Source: Coix lacryma-jobi var. lacryma-jobi
Taxonomy: Eukaryota > Streptophyta > Magnoliopsida > Poales > Poaceae
DNA length: 64,000 nucleotides
NCBI GenBank assembly: GCA_009763385.1
Contig: CM019827.1
Coordinates: 114,479,204 to 114,543,203 of the forward strand
Reading direction: 5' to 3'
The first letter of the stretch is position 1, and the number at the start of each line of letters is the position of its first letter. The notes under the pieces were generated by a model that did not search any database, was not told where the DNA came from, and was given only the letters and a program-made list of their open reading frames with translations. The position numbers were made by a program, and so were the translations under genes. This document shows, piece after piece, positions 30,931-41,497 of this stretch.

Positions 30931-33809
30931 ATCATGTATGTAATTTGAATGTGAATGACAACCAATCTACGAATAAGAAGCGGAAGAGAATCGATTGCAA
31001 CTCTTCGAAATTGTGGCACTGTCGCTTAGGCCACATTTCGAGGGGGAGAATAGAACGTTTGGTTAATGAATCAATTCTTCCGCTTTTAGAATTTTCAGAA
31101 TTAGAACAATGCATTGATTGCATTAAAGGAAAATATGTTAAGAAAATTAAGAAAGATGCCAAACGAAGCACGAGAATCCTAGAAATAATTCACACGGACA
31201 TTTGTGGTCCGTTCCCTGTGAAAAGCGTGGATGGTTATGACTCGTTTATAACTTTCACGGACGACTATTCCCGTTATGGCTACATTTATCCAATTAAAGA
31301 AAGATCGGAAGCATTGGATAAATTTAGAATATTTAAAGCTGAAGTTGAAAATCAGCATGATTTGAAGATCAAAGTAGTACGATCAGACCGTGGTGGAGAG
31401 TACTATGGGCGACATACCCCGTATGGCCAAATCCCTGGACCTTTTGCAAGGTTTCTACAGGAAAATGGCATAGTTGCTCAGTATTCCACACCAAGGGAAC
31501 CTCAGCAGAATGGAGTAGCTGAAAGAAGAAACCGTACCTTAATGGATATGGTGAGAAGCATGATAAGTTACTCTACGCTACCGATTAGTCTATGGATGGA
31601 GGCACTGAAAACCGCCATTCACATACTTAATCGAGTACCAAGTAAATCGGTGCCGAAAACACCATATGAATTATGGACAGGAAGAAAACCCTCACTTAAC
31701 CACTTGCGTGTGTGGGGTTGTCCAGCTGAGGCAAAGGTTTTTAACCCAAACATTGGAAAGTTAGACTCTAAGACAGTCAACTGCCACCTTATTGGTTATC
31801 CTGAAAGATCGAAAGGATATCGATTTTATTGTCCTGACAGACATACGAAATTTGTTGAAACCCGGCATGCTGTATTCTTGGAGAATGACATGATCAGGGG
31901 GAGCATGGTAGCGCGTGAAATTAACCTTCAGGAGAAGCGGGTATATGTACCCACTCCGATGGTTCAAGAACCTTTCTTTACGCTACCTGCTGTTGTTGCA
32001 CCAGCAGTCCAGGACGCTGCGGTGACAACACCTGTTGCGAGTTCTCCCGTGGTGACAATAAATGAAAATGTAGAACCTGTCCAACAGGATCCTATAGAAC
32101 CGATTGTCACACACGAGGAAGAACAACAACAGCCCACTGTGGAACAAGTGCCAGAGGCCCCTAGACGGTCTCAAAGAACCAGAAGGTCAGCTATTCCAGA
32201 CGATTATGAAGTCTACGACACTGAAGAGTTTCGTATGGAAGATGACCCAAGAACTTTGGAAGAAGCCATGAGAAGCGATTACTCATCCAAGTGGTTTGAA
32301 GCCATGGAAGATGAGATGAAATCAATGAGTACCAACAAAGTTTGGGAATTAGAAAACATTCCTAAAGGAGCCAAAACGGTAGGCTGTAAATGGGTCTACA
32401 AAACTAAATATGACTCCCAAGGGAAAGTTGAAAGATTTAAAGCGCGACTTGTGGCTAAAGGCTTTACGCAACGAGAAGGGATTGATTACAATGAAACCTT
32501 TTCCCCGGTTTCATGTAAAGATTCCTTCAGAATCATCATGGCACTTGTGGCTCACTATGATTTAGAATTACATCAGATGGATGTAAAGACAGCATTCCTG
32601 AATGGGGATTTAGAAGAAAACGTTTACATGGCACAACCGAAAGGTTTTGTCGTAAACGGAAAAGAAAACATGGGATGTCGTCTGAAAAGATCAATCTACG
32701 GATTGAAACAAGCTTCAAGGCAGTGGTACTTGAAGTTTGATAGAACGATAAAATGTTTTGGGTTTAAGGAAAATGTCGAGGACAATTGTGTCTATATGAA
32801 ATTCAAGAATGGGAAATACATATTCCTGATCCTATATGTGGATGATATCCTACTTGCTAGTAGTGATGTCAATCTACTAATTGAAACAAAGAAATTCTTG
32901 TCCTCAAATTTTGATATGAAAGACCTTGGTGAAGCTTCATTCGTCTTGGGAATTGAAATTCACCGAGATAGAAGAAAAGGGGTTTTAGGACTATCGCAGA
33001 AGGCATACATTGAAAAGGTTTTGAAGAAGTTCAGTATGCATGCGTGCAGTTCCTCACCTGCTCCCATAGTCAAGGGCGATAGATATGGGGAACATCAGTG
33101 TCCCAAGAATCAATATGAAATCGAACAAATGAAAGCGGTACCATATGCTTCGGCAGTTGGAAGTTTGCAATATGCTCAAGTGTGTACTCGCCCTGACATT
33201 GCTTTCGTTACCGGGTTACTTGGCAGATTCCAAAAGAATCCAGGAATTGAACATTGGAAATTAGTAAAGAAAGTCTTGCGTTATTTGCAAGGTACGAAAG
33301 GTCTCATGTTGACATATGAAAAATCAGATTCCCTCGATATAGAGGGATATTCAGATTCTGATTATGCGGGAGATGAAAGAAAATCCACGTCAGGATATAT
33401 TTTTACTCTCGCTGGAGGAGCAATATCGTGGAAAAGCTCAAAACAGACTGTGACTACATCCTCGACTATGTATGCCGAGTTTGTAGCTTGTTATGAGGCC
33501 ACAAGGCAGGTGAATTGGTTAAAGAAATTCGTACCCGGATTGAAAGTGATAGAAAGAATACATGAACCACTGAGGTTGTATTGCGACAACAACCCAGCTG
33601 TGGAATATGCTCACAACAATAGGTCAAGTGGTGCTGCCAAACACATTGACATAAAGTATTATGTTGTGAAAGATAAAGTTCAGGATCATATCATAAATCT
33701 TGAGCACATACGAACTGAAAGGATGCTTGCGGATCCGCTTACCAAAGGCCTTCCACCCAGTGTCTTTAGAGGACACATAGCCGGCATGGGTTTAAGGGAG
33801 AGCCTATGA
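30927..33809 (+). CDS. pol: pol of Copia K: integrase, reverse transcriptase, RNase H (open but out of frame with gag)
   Basis: An open frame of about 960 codons. It starts with the zinc-binding integrase N-terminus (LWHCRLGH, CIDC) and then the integrase core with Asp in HTDICGPF (residue 91), Asp in RSDRGGEY (154) and Glu in GVAERRNRT (199); the Asp-Glu spacing is widened by a HTPYGQIPG insert. The reverse transcriptase has YVDDILLAS at 637. RNase H follows (SDYAGDERKSTSG; YCDNNPAVEYAHN). The frame ends LADPLTKGLPPSVFRGHI..., as in Copia. The first codon is not ATG: this is the continuation of the upstream polyprotein, separated by a frameshift. All enzymatic motifs I can check are intact. 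Confidence 0.9.
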   Translation: MNHVCNLNVNDNQSTNKKRKRIDCNSSKLWHCRLGHISRGRIERLVNESILPLLEFSELEQCIDCIKGKYVKKIKKDAKRSTRILEIIHTDICGPFPVKSVDGYDSFITFTDDYSRYGYIYPIKERSEALDKFRIFKAEVENQHDLKIKVVRSDRGGEYYGRHTPYGQIPGPFARFLQENGIVAQYSTPREPQQNGVAERRNRTLMDMVRSMISYSTLPISLWMEALKTAIHILNRVPSKSVPKTPYELWTGRKPSLNHLRVWGCPAEAKVFNPNIGKLDSKTVNCHLIGYPERSKGYRFYCPDRHTKFVETRHAVFLENDMIRGSMVAREINLQEKRVYVPTPMVQEPFFTLPAVVAPAVQDAAVTTPVASSPVVTINENVEPVQQDPIEPIVTHEEEQQQPTVEQVPEAPRRSQRTRRSAIPDDYEVYDTEEFRMEDDPRTLEEAMRSDYSSKWFEAMEDEMKSMSTNKVWELENIPKGAKTVGCKWVYKTKYDSQGKVERFKARLVAKGFTQREGIDYNETFSPVSCKDSFRIIMALVAHYDLELHQMDVKTAFLNGDLEENVYMAQPKGFVVNGKENMGCRLKRSIYGLKQASRQWYLKFDRTIKCFGFKENVEDNCVYMKFKNGKYIFLILYVDDILLASSDVNLLIETKKFLSSNFDMKDLGEASFVLGIEIHRDRRKGVLGLSQKAYIEKVLKKFSMHACSSSPAPIVKGDRYGEHQCPKNQYEIEQMKAVPYASAVGSLQYAQVCTRPDIAFVTGLLGRFQKNPGIEHWKLVKKVLRYLQGTKGLMLTYEKSDSLDIEGYSDSDYAGDERKSTSGYIFTLAGGAISWKSSKQTVTTSSTMYAEFVACYEATRQVNWLKKFVPGLKVIERIHEPLRLYCDNNPAVEYAHNNRSSGAAKHIDIKYYVVKDKVQDHIINLEHIRTERMLADPLTKGLPPSVFRGHIAGMGLRESL

Positions 33810-34024
33810 TTCCCGAACAAGAAGGGCCCAGAAGGAAATGAAATTTTCATTTTAAAACAGAAAGGTGTGTCGTGGCTGTTAGTCTAACGGCACTAATGGC
33901 TGTGACGATGAGACATGCTCGATGCACTAGACTGTGATGGAATGAAACGTTTTAGAAAGATTGAAAATTTGAGATTTTGAAATGTCGAATATGATGTTGA
34001 AGAATGAATGAATGATGAGAGATC

Positions 34025-34035
34025 AAGGGGGAGAA
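34025..34035 (+). other. polypurine tract of K
   Basis: AAGGGGGAGAA abuts the 3' LTR; plus-strand primer site. Confidence 0.85.
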
Positions 34036-34512
34036 TGTTGGATTGTGATCTCCTCCCGTTAGGCCCAACGGCCTAACAGGCCTCTCATCCGCGCCCTGAT
34101 CGGGGGCGTCCAACCTGGTGGTTGGTGGGCCCCCGTCGCCCAGCGCTATAAAGGAAAGGTGGGGGCCGGGGCACACGGTACGAGGTTCACCAGCCGCCAG
34201 TTCCCCACCGACATCCTAACCCTAGCCGATCTCGTGGGTGCGCTGCCAGCGGCGGGATTGCTCATCGACGTCCTTCACCGCCTTCTGCAACATGTCATCC
34301 TCGACTCCGACCAACATCGCCGGCAACCAAGGGACGCCAGCGAACTCCATGGCCGGCGGGAGCTCCACTGCTACACCGATGGACTCACTCGGTCTGCGAT
34401 CTCTCGCTCTCTCTCACTGTTCTAATAGATCGTATTAGGATCCGTGTTTCTCTGCCTCCTTTTTTTTGTTCCCCTCTAGATCCGGCTGCTAGGGATCTTG
34501 TGTAACTATCAA
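34036..34512 (+). repeat. 3' LTR of Copia element K
   Basis: Identical to the 5' LTR except one A-to-C change (TTTCTATGCC against TTTCTCTGCC) and eight instead of ten T in the poly-T tract. TATA box at 34147-34152. Confidence 0.93.
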
Positions 34513-37108
34513 GTGGGCATTTGCATTACTAGCTTCACAGAGACTTGCTAATCGGATTTTGATTACAAGAAACAGCTCATCTGTAACACATACTGCCGGC
34601 AATCAGATGGGCAGAATGACAGGTTAAAAGGTTCTCCGATCCGATCCAGCATTTAGTTATCGATCTAGTGCAATTTGGTCGGACACAACTTATTGTTGTA
34701 TTATGGATTGTTAGCAAATTAAAAGCAGATAGGAATCACCACCAACGGCAAATGGAACGAAAGACAGAAAAATAAAGGGTTTTCATGAATTTGTCTGTGT
34801 GAATCATCATCTTAAATATCTATATAAAAAGGGAGAGAGAATATGTAAATGCATGTGTGTTGCTAATGCTAGGCAGCTTTATGATATATGCGAGACGACG
34901 AATGCAAATGGATGTCCTTGTTTGCCAGGCCAACTAAGAAAATGCAAAGAAATGTTGGGTCGATTTCTACCAGGGAGCGAGAAAGGACGACGACAGGCAT
35001 GCAGTAGTGTCATGCCTGATGTATATCTATCTAGCAGCAGCAGAGTTTGGAGGATATTTGATCCATCATGCTAGCTAGCTTTAGCTATATATATATATAG
35101 GCTCTAGATCTGTACGTAGCTTTACCCCAGTAGAGGGGACCAAAAGAAAACTGAGAGAGAGAAAAAAAAAAAGCGCGCGGGGGGTTAGTTAAAGGTGGTA
35201 AACAACGCAAAAGCGAGAGAGAAAAAGAAGAAAAGAACGAAAACTATGACCACCACTATCATCATCAGCAGATAATTGGACATGCATGCAGCAGCAGAGC
35301 AGGTAGCTGAAAGGTAAACTCGACGAGAGGCGTGTAATAAAGATTGGTGGCAGCTGCAAAGCGCGGGCGTGCTCTCGTCGGCGGCCATTACATAGTACAC
35401 TGTACGTACTGTACAGCAGAAGAACGAAGCTAGTAAATATATAATGCGTGTACACACGTACATCTCAGTATATCTGCAGGCAGGCAGGCAGGCAGGCAAG
35501 AGACGCACACACACACACCTGTATGTGGTGTGTCAGTGACGAAGAAGTTGGGCAACCAATAATTCATCAGTCATTACTCAGCAAATCGAGAAACACACGG
35601 TTGACGACGATGCAAACACTGCAGCTTGTGATGGATCGTACGTACTACCAACATTCAGGTTGTTGGAACGAAGAAGGCAGGCGGATATATATAGAAGAGC
35701 ATGGATGGACACGACATATATGCATGCATGATATGATGTAGGATGATCTGAACAAAATAAAACTGAGCAATCAACGACAAGATCGACCATCGGTACACGG
35801 TTAGTTGATTGACACTGACGATGATCACTAGCTCATCAGTAGCGCTAACTAGCTAGCTATTTGCAGAGAGACGGCCGGAAAGCAAGCAATGGGGGCACGT
35901 CGTAGTACATGCATGGACGCGCGCGCGCGGCACACTGCAGGTGTGATGCGCTTTATAATTGGATGGGCGTGTCGACTGATGATCGATCGCGTGGGATCGA
36001 TATGCATATATGATCGGCGCTGTGCGAGAATGCAGCAGAGAGAGAGTTGGCGGCCGGGCGGCGCAGCAGGCCTGGCACTGGCACTGGCACTGGCACTGGC
36101 AGTGGGAGCGTATAGTACAGTATATATTGAGGTTGAGGCTGCTGTGTGGAGTCCGCCGGCCGATCGAGCTCGAGCGAGAGGGGGCAGCCGTAGCTAGGTG
36201 GCTGCGTCGTCAGTGCGGGCGCGGTAGTGGTCGTGGCTGGCACGGGTGGCAGCGACGTCACACGCCGCGCGCGCTTTTGTGGACGCCGGTTGACCTCGCC
36301 ACTATCACCACCCCCACCCGGAGGGCAGCATGCGTGCGTGCGTGCACCGACCCCGCGTCCACCCACTATGCCATGCGGCGCGCGGCGGCGCTGCATATAT
36401 GCATCGATTCGGCCGGTCACGTACGCGCACGCTGCCGGCCGCCGGTCGGCACGGCCGGTGGTTGTGCGCGTGGGCGGTGATGAGTGCGACGGCCTCAACC
36501 GAAACCCAAGGGAGAGGCCGGATGGAGCCCTGCAAACATACATGCATTATGGTGTAGTGTCCATCGGAGCTAGCTAGTGGCGCTGCGAGGTTGCCTGCGG
36601 GCCGGGGCGTCTCCCGGGGCTTCCCATAGTGCTCGCCGCATCTACGCCGCCGCCGCCGCCTACGTACCACACGCTAATACACGGATCGAGTACACCTACG
36701 ACGACCTAGTCTATTCTAGTGTCCTCGTCGTGCAGGCCGGCTGTGCATCCATCCATGTCATCGTACGTAACGTACGTACGTACGTGCTTTCACCTTACAA
36801 CTTACTAGAACTTTTACCGTGTGCATAATAATAGTAATGCATTATACAGCAACTACCGATGAGCAATATAGAATGGCAACTAGCCAGTAGTGGCAACAGC
36901 ATCTGGATGTCCTCTCGCACATACCTTTGTCGGCCGGCCGCTCATGTTACTGCTACTACCCCTGGGATACGATAGCTAAGATAGATAGCCTGAGCATAGA
37001 GCAGTGGCCTGGCCAGGGTGTTTTTAATTTGTACCACAACCGCTACTTTTGTTTTTTTAGAAACACCACACCCGCTACTTGTGGACTGCAATTGCTGGAG
37101 ACTGTGTA
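34513..37108. other. intergenic, low-copy-looking DNA with microsatellites; no gene recognised
   Basis: Contains short tandem repeats: AT/TA near 35085, CAGG near 35478-35497, CA near 35506-35518, a TGGCAC hexamer array at about 36073-36101, GCC near 36645-36660 and ACGT repeats near 36765-36785. Many GCTAGCTAG and CATGCATG motifs give a 5'-flank or UTR-like look. Overlapping GC-driven open frames exist at 35950-36580, none resembling a known protein. Confidence 0.4.
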
Positions 37109-37610
37109 CACTACCGAAAAATCTAAGTTTACCGAGTGTCCAGCTCTTTGCTGATTGTTTTTTTTGGCACTTAATTAACAAAACCTATTTTTAAATTATA
37201 TTTTGAAGTAGTAAATTAATATAAATAAAAAAAATTCAACTAAAAACTTGTTTAACTTATCGATATGAATAATTTTTATTTTGAGGATTTCTTCATTTGA
37301 CAAACTGAAAAATAAATTTGTTTACAAATCTTACATATCTATATGTAGTTTATGAAACTATGAGAGTGGTATATAAGATTTGTGAATAAAGTTAGAACCA
37401 CCATGTCAGATATATAAATAGTCAAATAACCAAAATAAAAGTTGTAGATCTCGAAAAGTTATGAAACTTTGTAGTTGATAACCTTTTGATTTGAAGTCAT
37501 CTTGTCGTGTAAAACTGCATCCAAATTTAAAATAATTAAAATTCGAATTTTTTAAAAGACCTCGTGTAAAATGCATCCAAATTAAAATTATTCAACTACA
37601 AAATAAAAGA
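37109..37610 (+). mobile_element. truncated CACTA fragment related to C2
   Basis: Starts CACTACCGAAAAATCTAAG, then TTTACCGAGTGTCC, then an AT-rich body matching the middle of C2 (GTTTAACTTATC, TTGACAAACT, GTTGTAGATCTCGAAAAGTT). The subterminal array is nearly lost and no right terminus is present. A small internal duplication (GTAAAA(C)TGCATCCAAATT) is at 37509 and 37566. Confidence 0.75.
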
Positions 37611-38248
37611 CTCTGAAGAACAGTAATTCACCATAACTGTTGGATCTGTTAGTTTAGCCCCTGAATTATGTTGCTTGGTGATCACTCCAAGTTGCTTCTA
37701 GAAGCTTCCAAGTTGTAACCAATGAGGACTCTCTTGTTGGGACTCTAAATGTAGCAAACCATATGTCTGTTTCGATCGTCTCGACGAGCTCTTTGCAATG
37801 ATGTAGTCTGATTCATCACTTGAGATACTTTTATGTAGTGAAATGTTGATATTCATGCAAAACAAGTGAGAACGACAAGAGAAGACACAACTCGTGAAAC
37901 TCGTTAGAATCAAACCCTTTTCTATGTTGATGGTCACTTTTATTCTCTTTTAGGTGACTTATTGACGGTATAAGATATGAGTTAGTGACAGTCAACACCA
38001 GCCCAGTAGCATCAGCAAACAAACACGCTACCCCTGCCACCACCAATCCCAGCACTGCCAACTTCGCGGCCGGTTAAGGCCGAAACCCAAACACCCCAAA
38101 CAACCATCAACAACCTAACCGCAACCTACGGAGTAATCCTGAACATTATAGGAGGATCCAATAAAGATCATGGTAACAAAAGGCAAAGAAAAGAACATGC
38201 CCGAAGGGTCCACCACGTGGCGGTCGAGGGTCCACACAGATTCAGTCG
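37611..38248. other. intergenic, nothing recognised
   Basis: No open frame, repeat or terminus I can assign. AGTCG (38244-38248) directly abuts the LTR of O and is its expected target duplication; the partner lies beyond the window. Confidence 0.5.
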
Positions 38249-38912
38249 TGAAGGACCAAGAACTCTAGCAGAAAGCGACCAGAGGGGGGGGGGGGTGAAT
38301 GGGAGCCTAAAAATTTATCTCGAAACTTTGCCCTTCATCCCAAAGATTCAACCCCCAAAAGCTTCGATCGAAACGTGATGCCCACGACCCTTGGAAGTGA
38401 GTGAATGATCCCTAGGATCACAGCGAGGCACCACCAAACAAGATCAAGCCAAAAACCAAAAGCTCCGGCTTGAGTTCAACCCCAAAAACTGACCCTCGAA
38501 CGTAGATGGAAGGCTACGTCAAGAAATCTCCAAATACCTATGCTAACAAGTAGCAAAGATACCTAGAGAGGTTTCTTGGTTAACTCAAGGGCCAAACGAG
38601 AAGTCCAAAAACCAAGCCGAAAAGCCGGGAGAGGAAATGTACTAGAAATCAGCACACAACAAGTTCCCGGACTATCCGCGGGTACGGTCCTGGACTGTCC
38701 GGCCCTACTGCGGACTGTCCGCGAAAAGTTGGCGGACTGTCCACCGGCCAAATGTGCAAAACAACACTGCTGTTGAAACCTCCCTGGGTGATCCCGGACT
38801 GTCCACGGATCACAACTGCGGACTGTCCGCCGGTCAAATTTCGGCACTGTTCACCGAGACACGCAGCCACTGACCTGGCTCGCCCCCTACGCGCGGACTG
38901 TCCGCGGGGTGG
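38249..38912 (-). repeat. 3' LTR of O, distal segment
   Basis: Aligns with 63367-64000: TGAAGGACC(A/G)AGAACTCTA, CAGAAAGCGACCAGAGGGGG, and CGGACTGTCCG palindromes at about 38665-38930. The poly-G run is 13-14 long here against 7 in the other LTR. By eye a few percent of positions differ between the two LTRs. Confidence 0.88.
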
Positions 38913-39398
38913 TGTCGACGAAATATCGCCGATAGTCCACCTAGGGGTATATGCAAGGTGGTAGATTAGAGGGGAAGGTGTGCAAGACGACGACCCAAAC
39001 GTTGACGCAAGGCAAAAGTAGATGAACACAAAGGTTTATCCAGGTTCGGGCCGCTAGGTTTAGCGTAATACCCTACGTCCTGCGTCGAGCTGTATTGATT
39101 GGATCTAGCTTATGACCTGACTCATGATCTATGATCTGCTGTCGACTGTATGATCTATGACCTGCTGTCTATGATCTGCTCCCTATCTCCCTTGTCCTCT
39201 CGGAGGACCCCTGCCCCTCCTTATATATTCCGAAGGGACAGAGTTACATGGTAAGTATCCGAGTTGGTACTGTATCTAGATTACAACTGTTGTGCGGTGA
39301 ATATCGTGCGCCGCACTTTTTCATCCTGCGGGCCGAACGACCCCCAGTGGTGAGGCCCATGTACCATCGTGTGGTACCTTGGGGTCTATATCCCCACA
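38913..39398 (-). repeat. 3' LTR of Q
   Basis: Plus-strand reading begins TGTCGACGAAATATCGCCG and ends TCTATATCCCCACA; on the minus strand it begins TGTGGGGATATAGA. TATATAA on the minus strand at 39221-39227 is the likely promoter motif. It keeps the uninterrupted site into which P inserted in the other LTR. Confidence 0.88.
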
Positions 39399-41463
39399 GC
39401 TAGTCCCCGATCCTGACAGCAGGTGACTCGGTCACGTGGTGTCAGGGTCTTGAGAATAATCAGAATTATATACATGCGTGAACGAGCGCCATGTATACAC
39501 GGTAGTCGCCAAGGCTGCTAGAAGATGAAGAATAAATCTTGTAGCAGGCTTATAAAAAAGGGAAATCTACTATAGTGAAAGCAGTATGCCGTCCGAGCAG
39601 GTTGCCGAACGACGAGTCCGAGCACCGAGCAGTCCCCAGGTTAGCTGGTGAGCTCTCAGTGAAGCCGTTGATGAACGTCGAGGAGTCCGACTAGCTGGTC
39701 GGCGATGACGTCCGAGCGCCAGGTGGTAGGTACCGAGCGACCCGACCAGGTGGTCGACGAACCCGAGCACTGAGGAGTCCCCAACTCAGCTGGTGAGCTC
39801 TCGGTGTAGTCGTCGATGAGCGTCGAAGAGTACGGCTAGCTGGTCGGCGACGAAGTTCGAGTGCCAGGCGATGAGCACCGAGCGAAGTGACCAGCTGGTT
39901 GATGACGAAGTCCGAGCGCCAGGTGGTGAGCACCGAGCGAAGCGACCAGCTGGTCGGCGACGAAGTCCGAGCGCTAGTTGGTCCCAAGCAATGATCTTCT
40001 CGTCCATCATAACTGGTTCAGTCCCCGAGCGTAAAGAATTAGCTCGCAGACCGAACATGGTTCCTGTAAAATAAACATGGAGAATAGTAGTTCATGACGT
40101 ATAAATAAAATATGGAGAAAACATTAGCGGTAAAGAAACAGCATCTGACGCTCAACGGTCAGTCAGCTGGATTGAACGCTCAGCATTAAATAAAATTCCC
40201 CCGAGCAGTTTGTTTGTAACTGAGTCGCCAGCCCCGGCTAGCCGATAACTCCGGAGCGTGAGGCGTAGAGCCCAGGCACGCGTAAGAGCACCAGCATCAC
40301 CGAGGAGCCGCTGTCGACCACTCGTAACGCAGAGCGCGGAGCTGCATTAACGTGTAGGGAGGAGCCGGAGACAGGGCCGTCTCTGGAAAACACGAGTGTA
40401 AACGTGACTGCTCGGGAAGACACATATGTCATCCTCAGGATGGTATATATGGTAAAAAATAATGAAGAGCCATTATAAAAAATAATGTGACCGCAGAGGC
40501 ACACGATGATATCTAGAGATATATCACGATCGAAGAAATATTTGATTGATGTGAAAGATAATACTTAGCTTGATTGTCGTCGGAACGGAGTAGTCGACGA
40601 GAGGCGTCGAGGACGGCGATGAGTCAACAACGAGTGGTCGGTGAGGATGGAGGCGAGACGATGATGACGACGTGATGGCTTGTCGCGGCTCGTTGTGGCT
40701 CGTCGGTGGCTCGTTTGTGGCTCGTAGGCTCGCGGGTGGCTCGTAGGCTCGTTGCTGACGTGATGGCTTGCTTTTGGCTCGTAGGCTCGCGGGTGGCTCG
40801 TAGGCTCGTTGGTGGCTCGTTGGCTCGTCAGTGGCTCGTCTTTGGCTCGACGACGACGTGATGGCTCGCTTTTGGCTCATAGATGATCAGAGCGAGCGTA
40901 GGGCACGGGCCGTCGAGCAGCTTCTCGTAATCCTCGTCGTAGTCAATTAGCCGAGCCAACGATATCTTCTTGTCGACGGTGATGGAGTTGTCTAGCCCTC
41001 GATCTTTCCTCCCGGTCGTGGTCGCCATAGCGCCGCTTATTATGGCGATCATCATTGCGACACGGTTGGAGGTCGGAGCGAGAGGTACGCCGATGTCTGC
41101 TCAGAGATCGATCTCTGATCAGATCTATGAGAGCGAGAGTGTCACTGATGCCTATCACGACCCGATCGATGGATTCGATCAGATCGGTATTGTCGACATG
41201 CCGTCCCCGATAGTGGGGAAGCGTGGTCGGAGCGCCGGGGAAGATGGCCTCGAAGAGATGTCGAGGCTGGTCTCGCCGATGCTCAAGTGGTCGAAGCAGA
41301 TCCGTTCGGCACAGGGGAAGCCTGCACCGTCTCCACGCCTTGGGCGGCGCCATCGACGTCAATGGTCCAGAAGAACGACCCGATGACGAACATGAAGCCT
41401 CCGGAGGAGTCGTGGAAACGAGGAAGAAAATCATCTGAGTCGTCATGGCGTCCGTACGCACAT
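39399..41463 (-). other. interior of Q: tandem repeats, no enzyme domains
   Basis: Two repeat-rich zones: GACCAGCTGGTCGGCGACGA and GTCCGAGCGCCAGGTGGT units of about 60-90 bp at 39590-39990, and GGCTCGTAGGCTCG(C/T) units at 40670-40880. A 179-codon minus-strand frame (40943-41482) starts just after the primer site, where gag would begin, but is Arg/Ser/His-rich and shows no gag motif. Confidence 0.6.
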
Positions 41464-41481
41464 GCCCCACGGTGGGCGCCA
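41464..41481 (-). other. primer binding site of Q
   Basis: TGGCGCCCACCGTGGGGC on the minus strand lies one base inside the 5' LTR end (GTCGACA). This sequence is a common primer site of grass Gypsy elements. Confidence 0.8.
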
Positions 41482-41482
41482 C

Positions 41483-41497
41483 TGTCGACGAAATATC
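41483..41497 (-). repeat. 5' LTR of Q, terminal 15 bp left of P
   Basis: TGTCGACGAAATATC; the LTR continues with GCCGATAGTCC at 52851 on the other side of P. Confidence 0.85.

Larger units (their letters stand above)
27781..34512 (+). mobile_element. K: 6.7-kb Ty1/Copia retrotransposon, very recent insertion
   Basis: Two LTRs (27781-28259 and 34036-34512) flank gag and pol in Copia order (protease, integrase, reverse transcriptase, RNase H). The LTRs differ by one substitution and a 2-bp change in a poly-T tract. A GTGGG duplication flanks the element (27776-27780 and 34513-34517) if the LTR is taken to end TCAA; with a canonical CA end the flank match shifts by one base. The coding region nevertheless has a stop in gag and a frameshift at the gag/protease to integrase transition. 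Confidence 0.93.

Noticed and set aside
35953..36577. Pro/Arg-rich frames on both strands
   Set aside because: High GC and microsatellites explain them; no conserved motif, no splice context.
40943..41482. gag of Q
   Set aside because: Position is right but the composition is biased and no capsid or zinc-knuckle motif can be seen.
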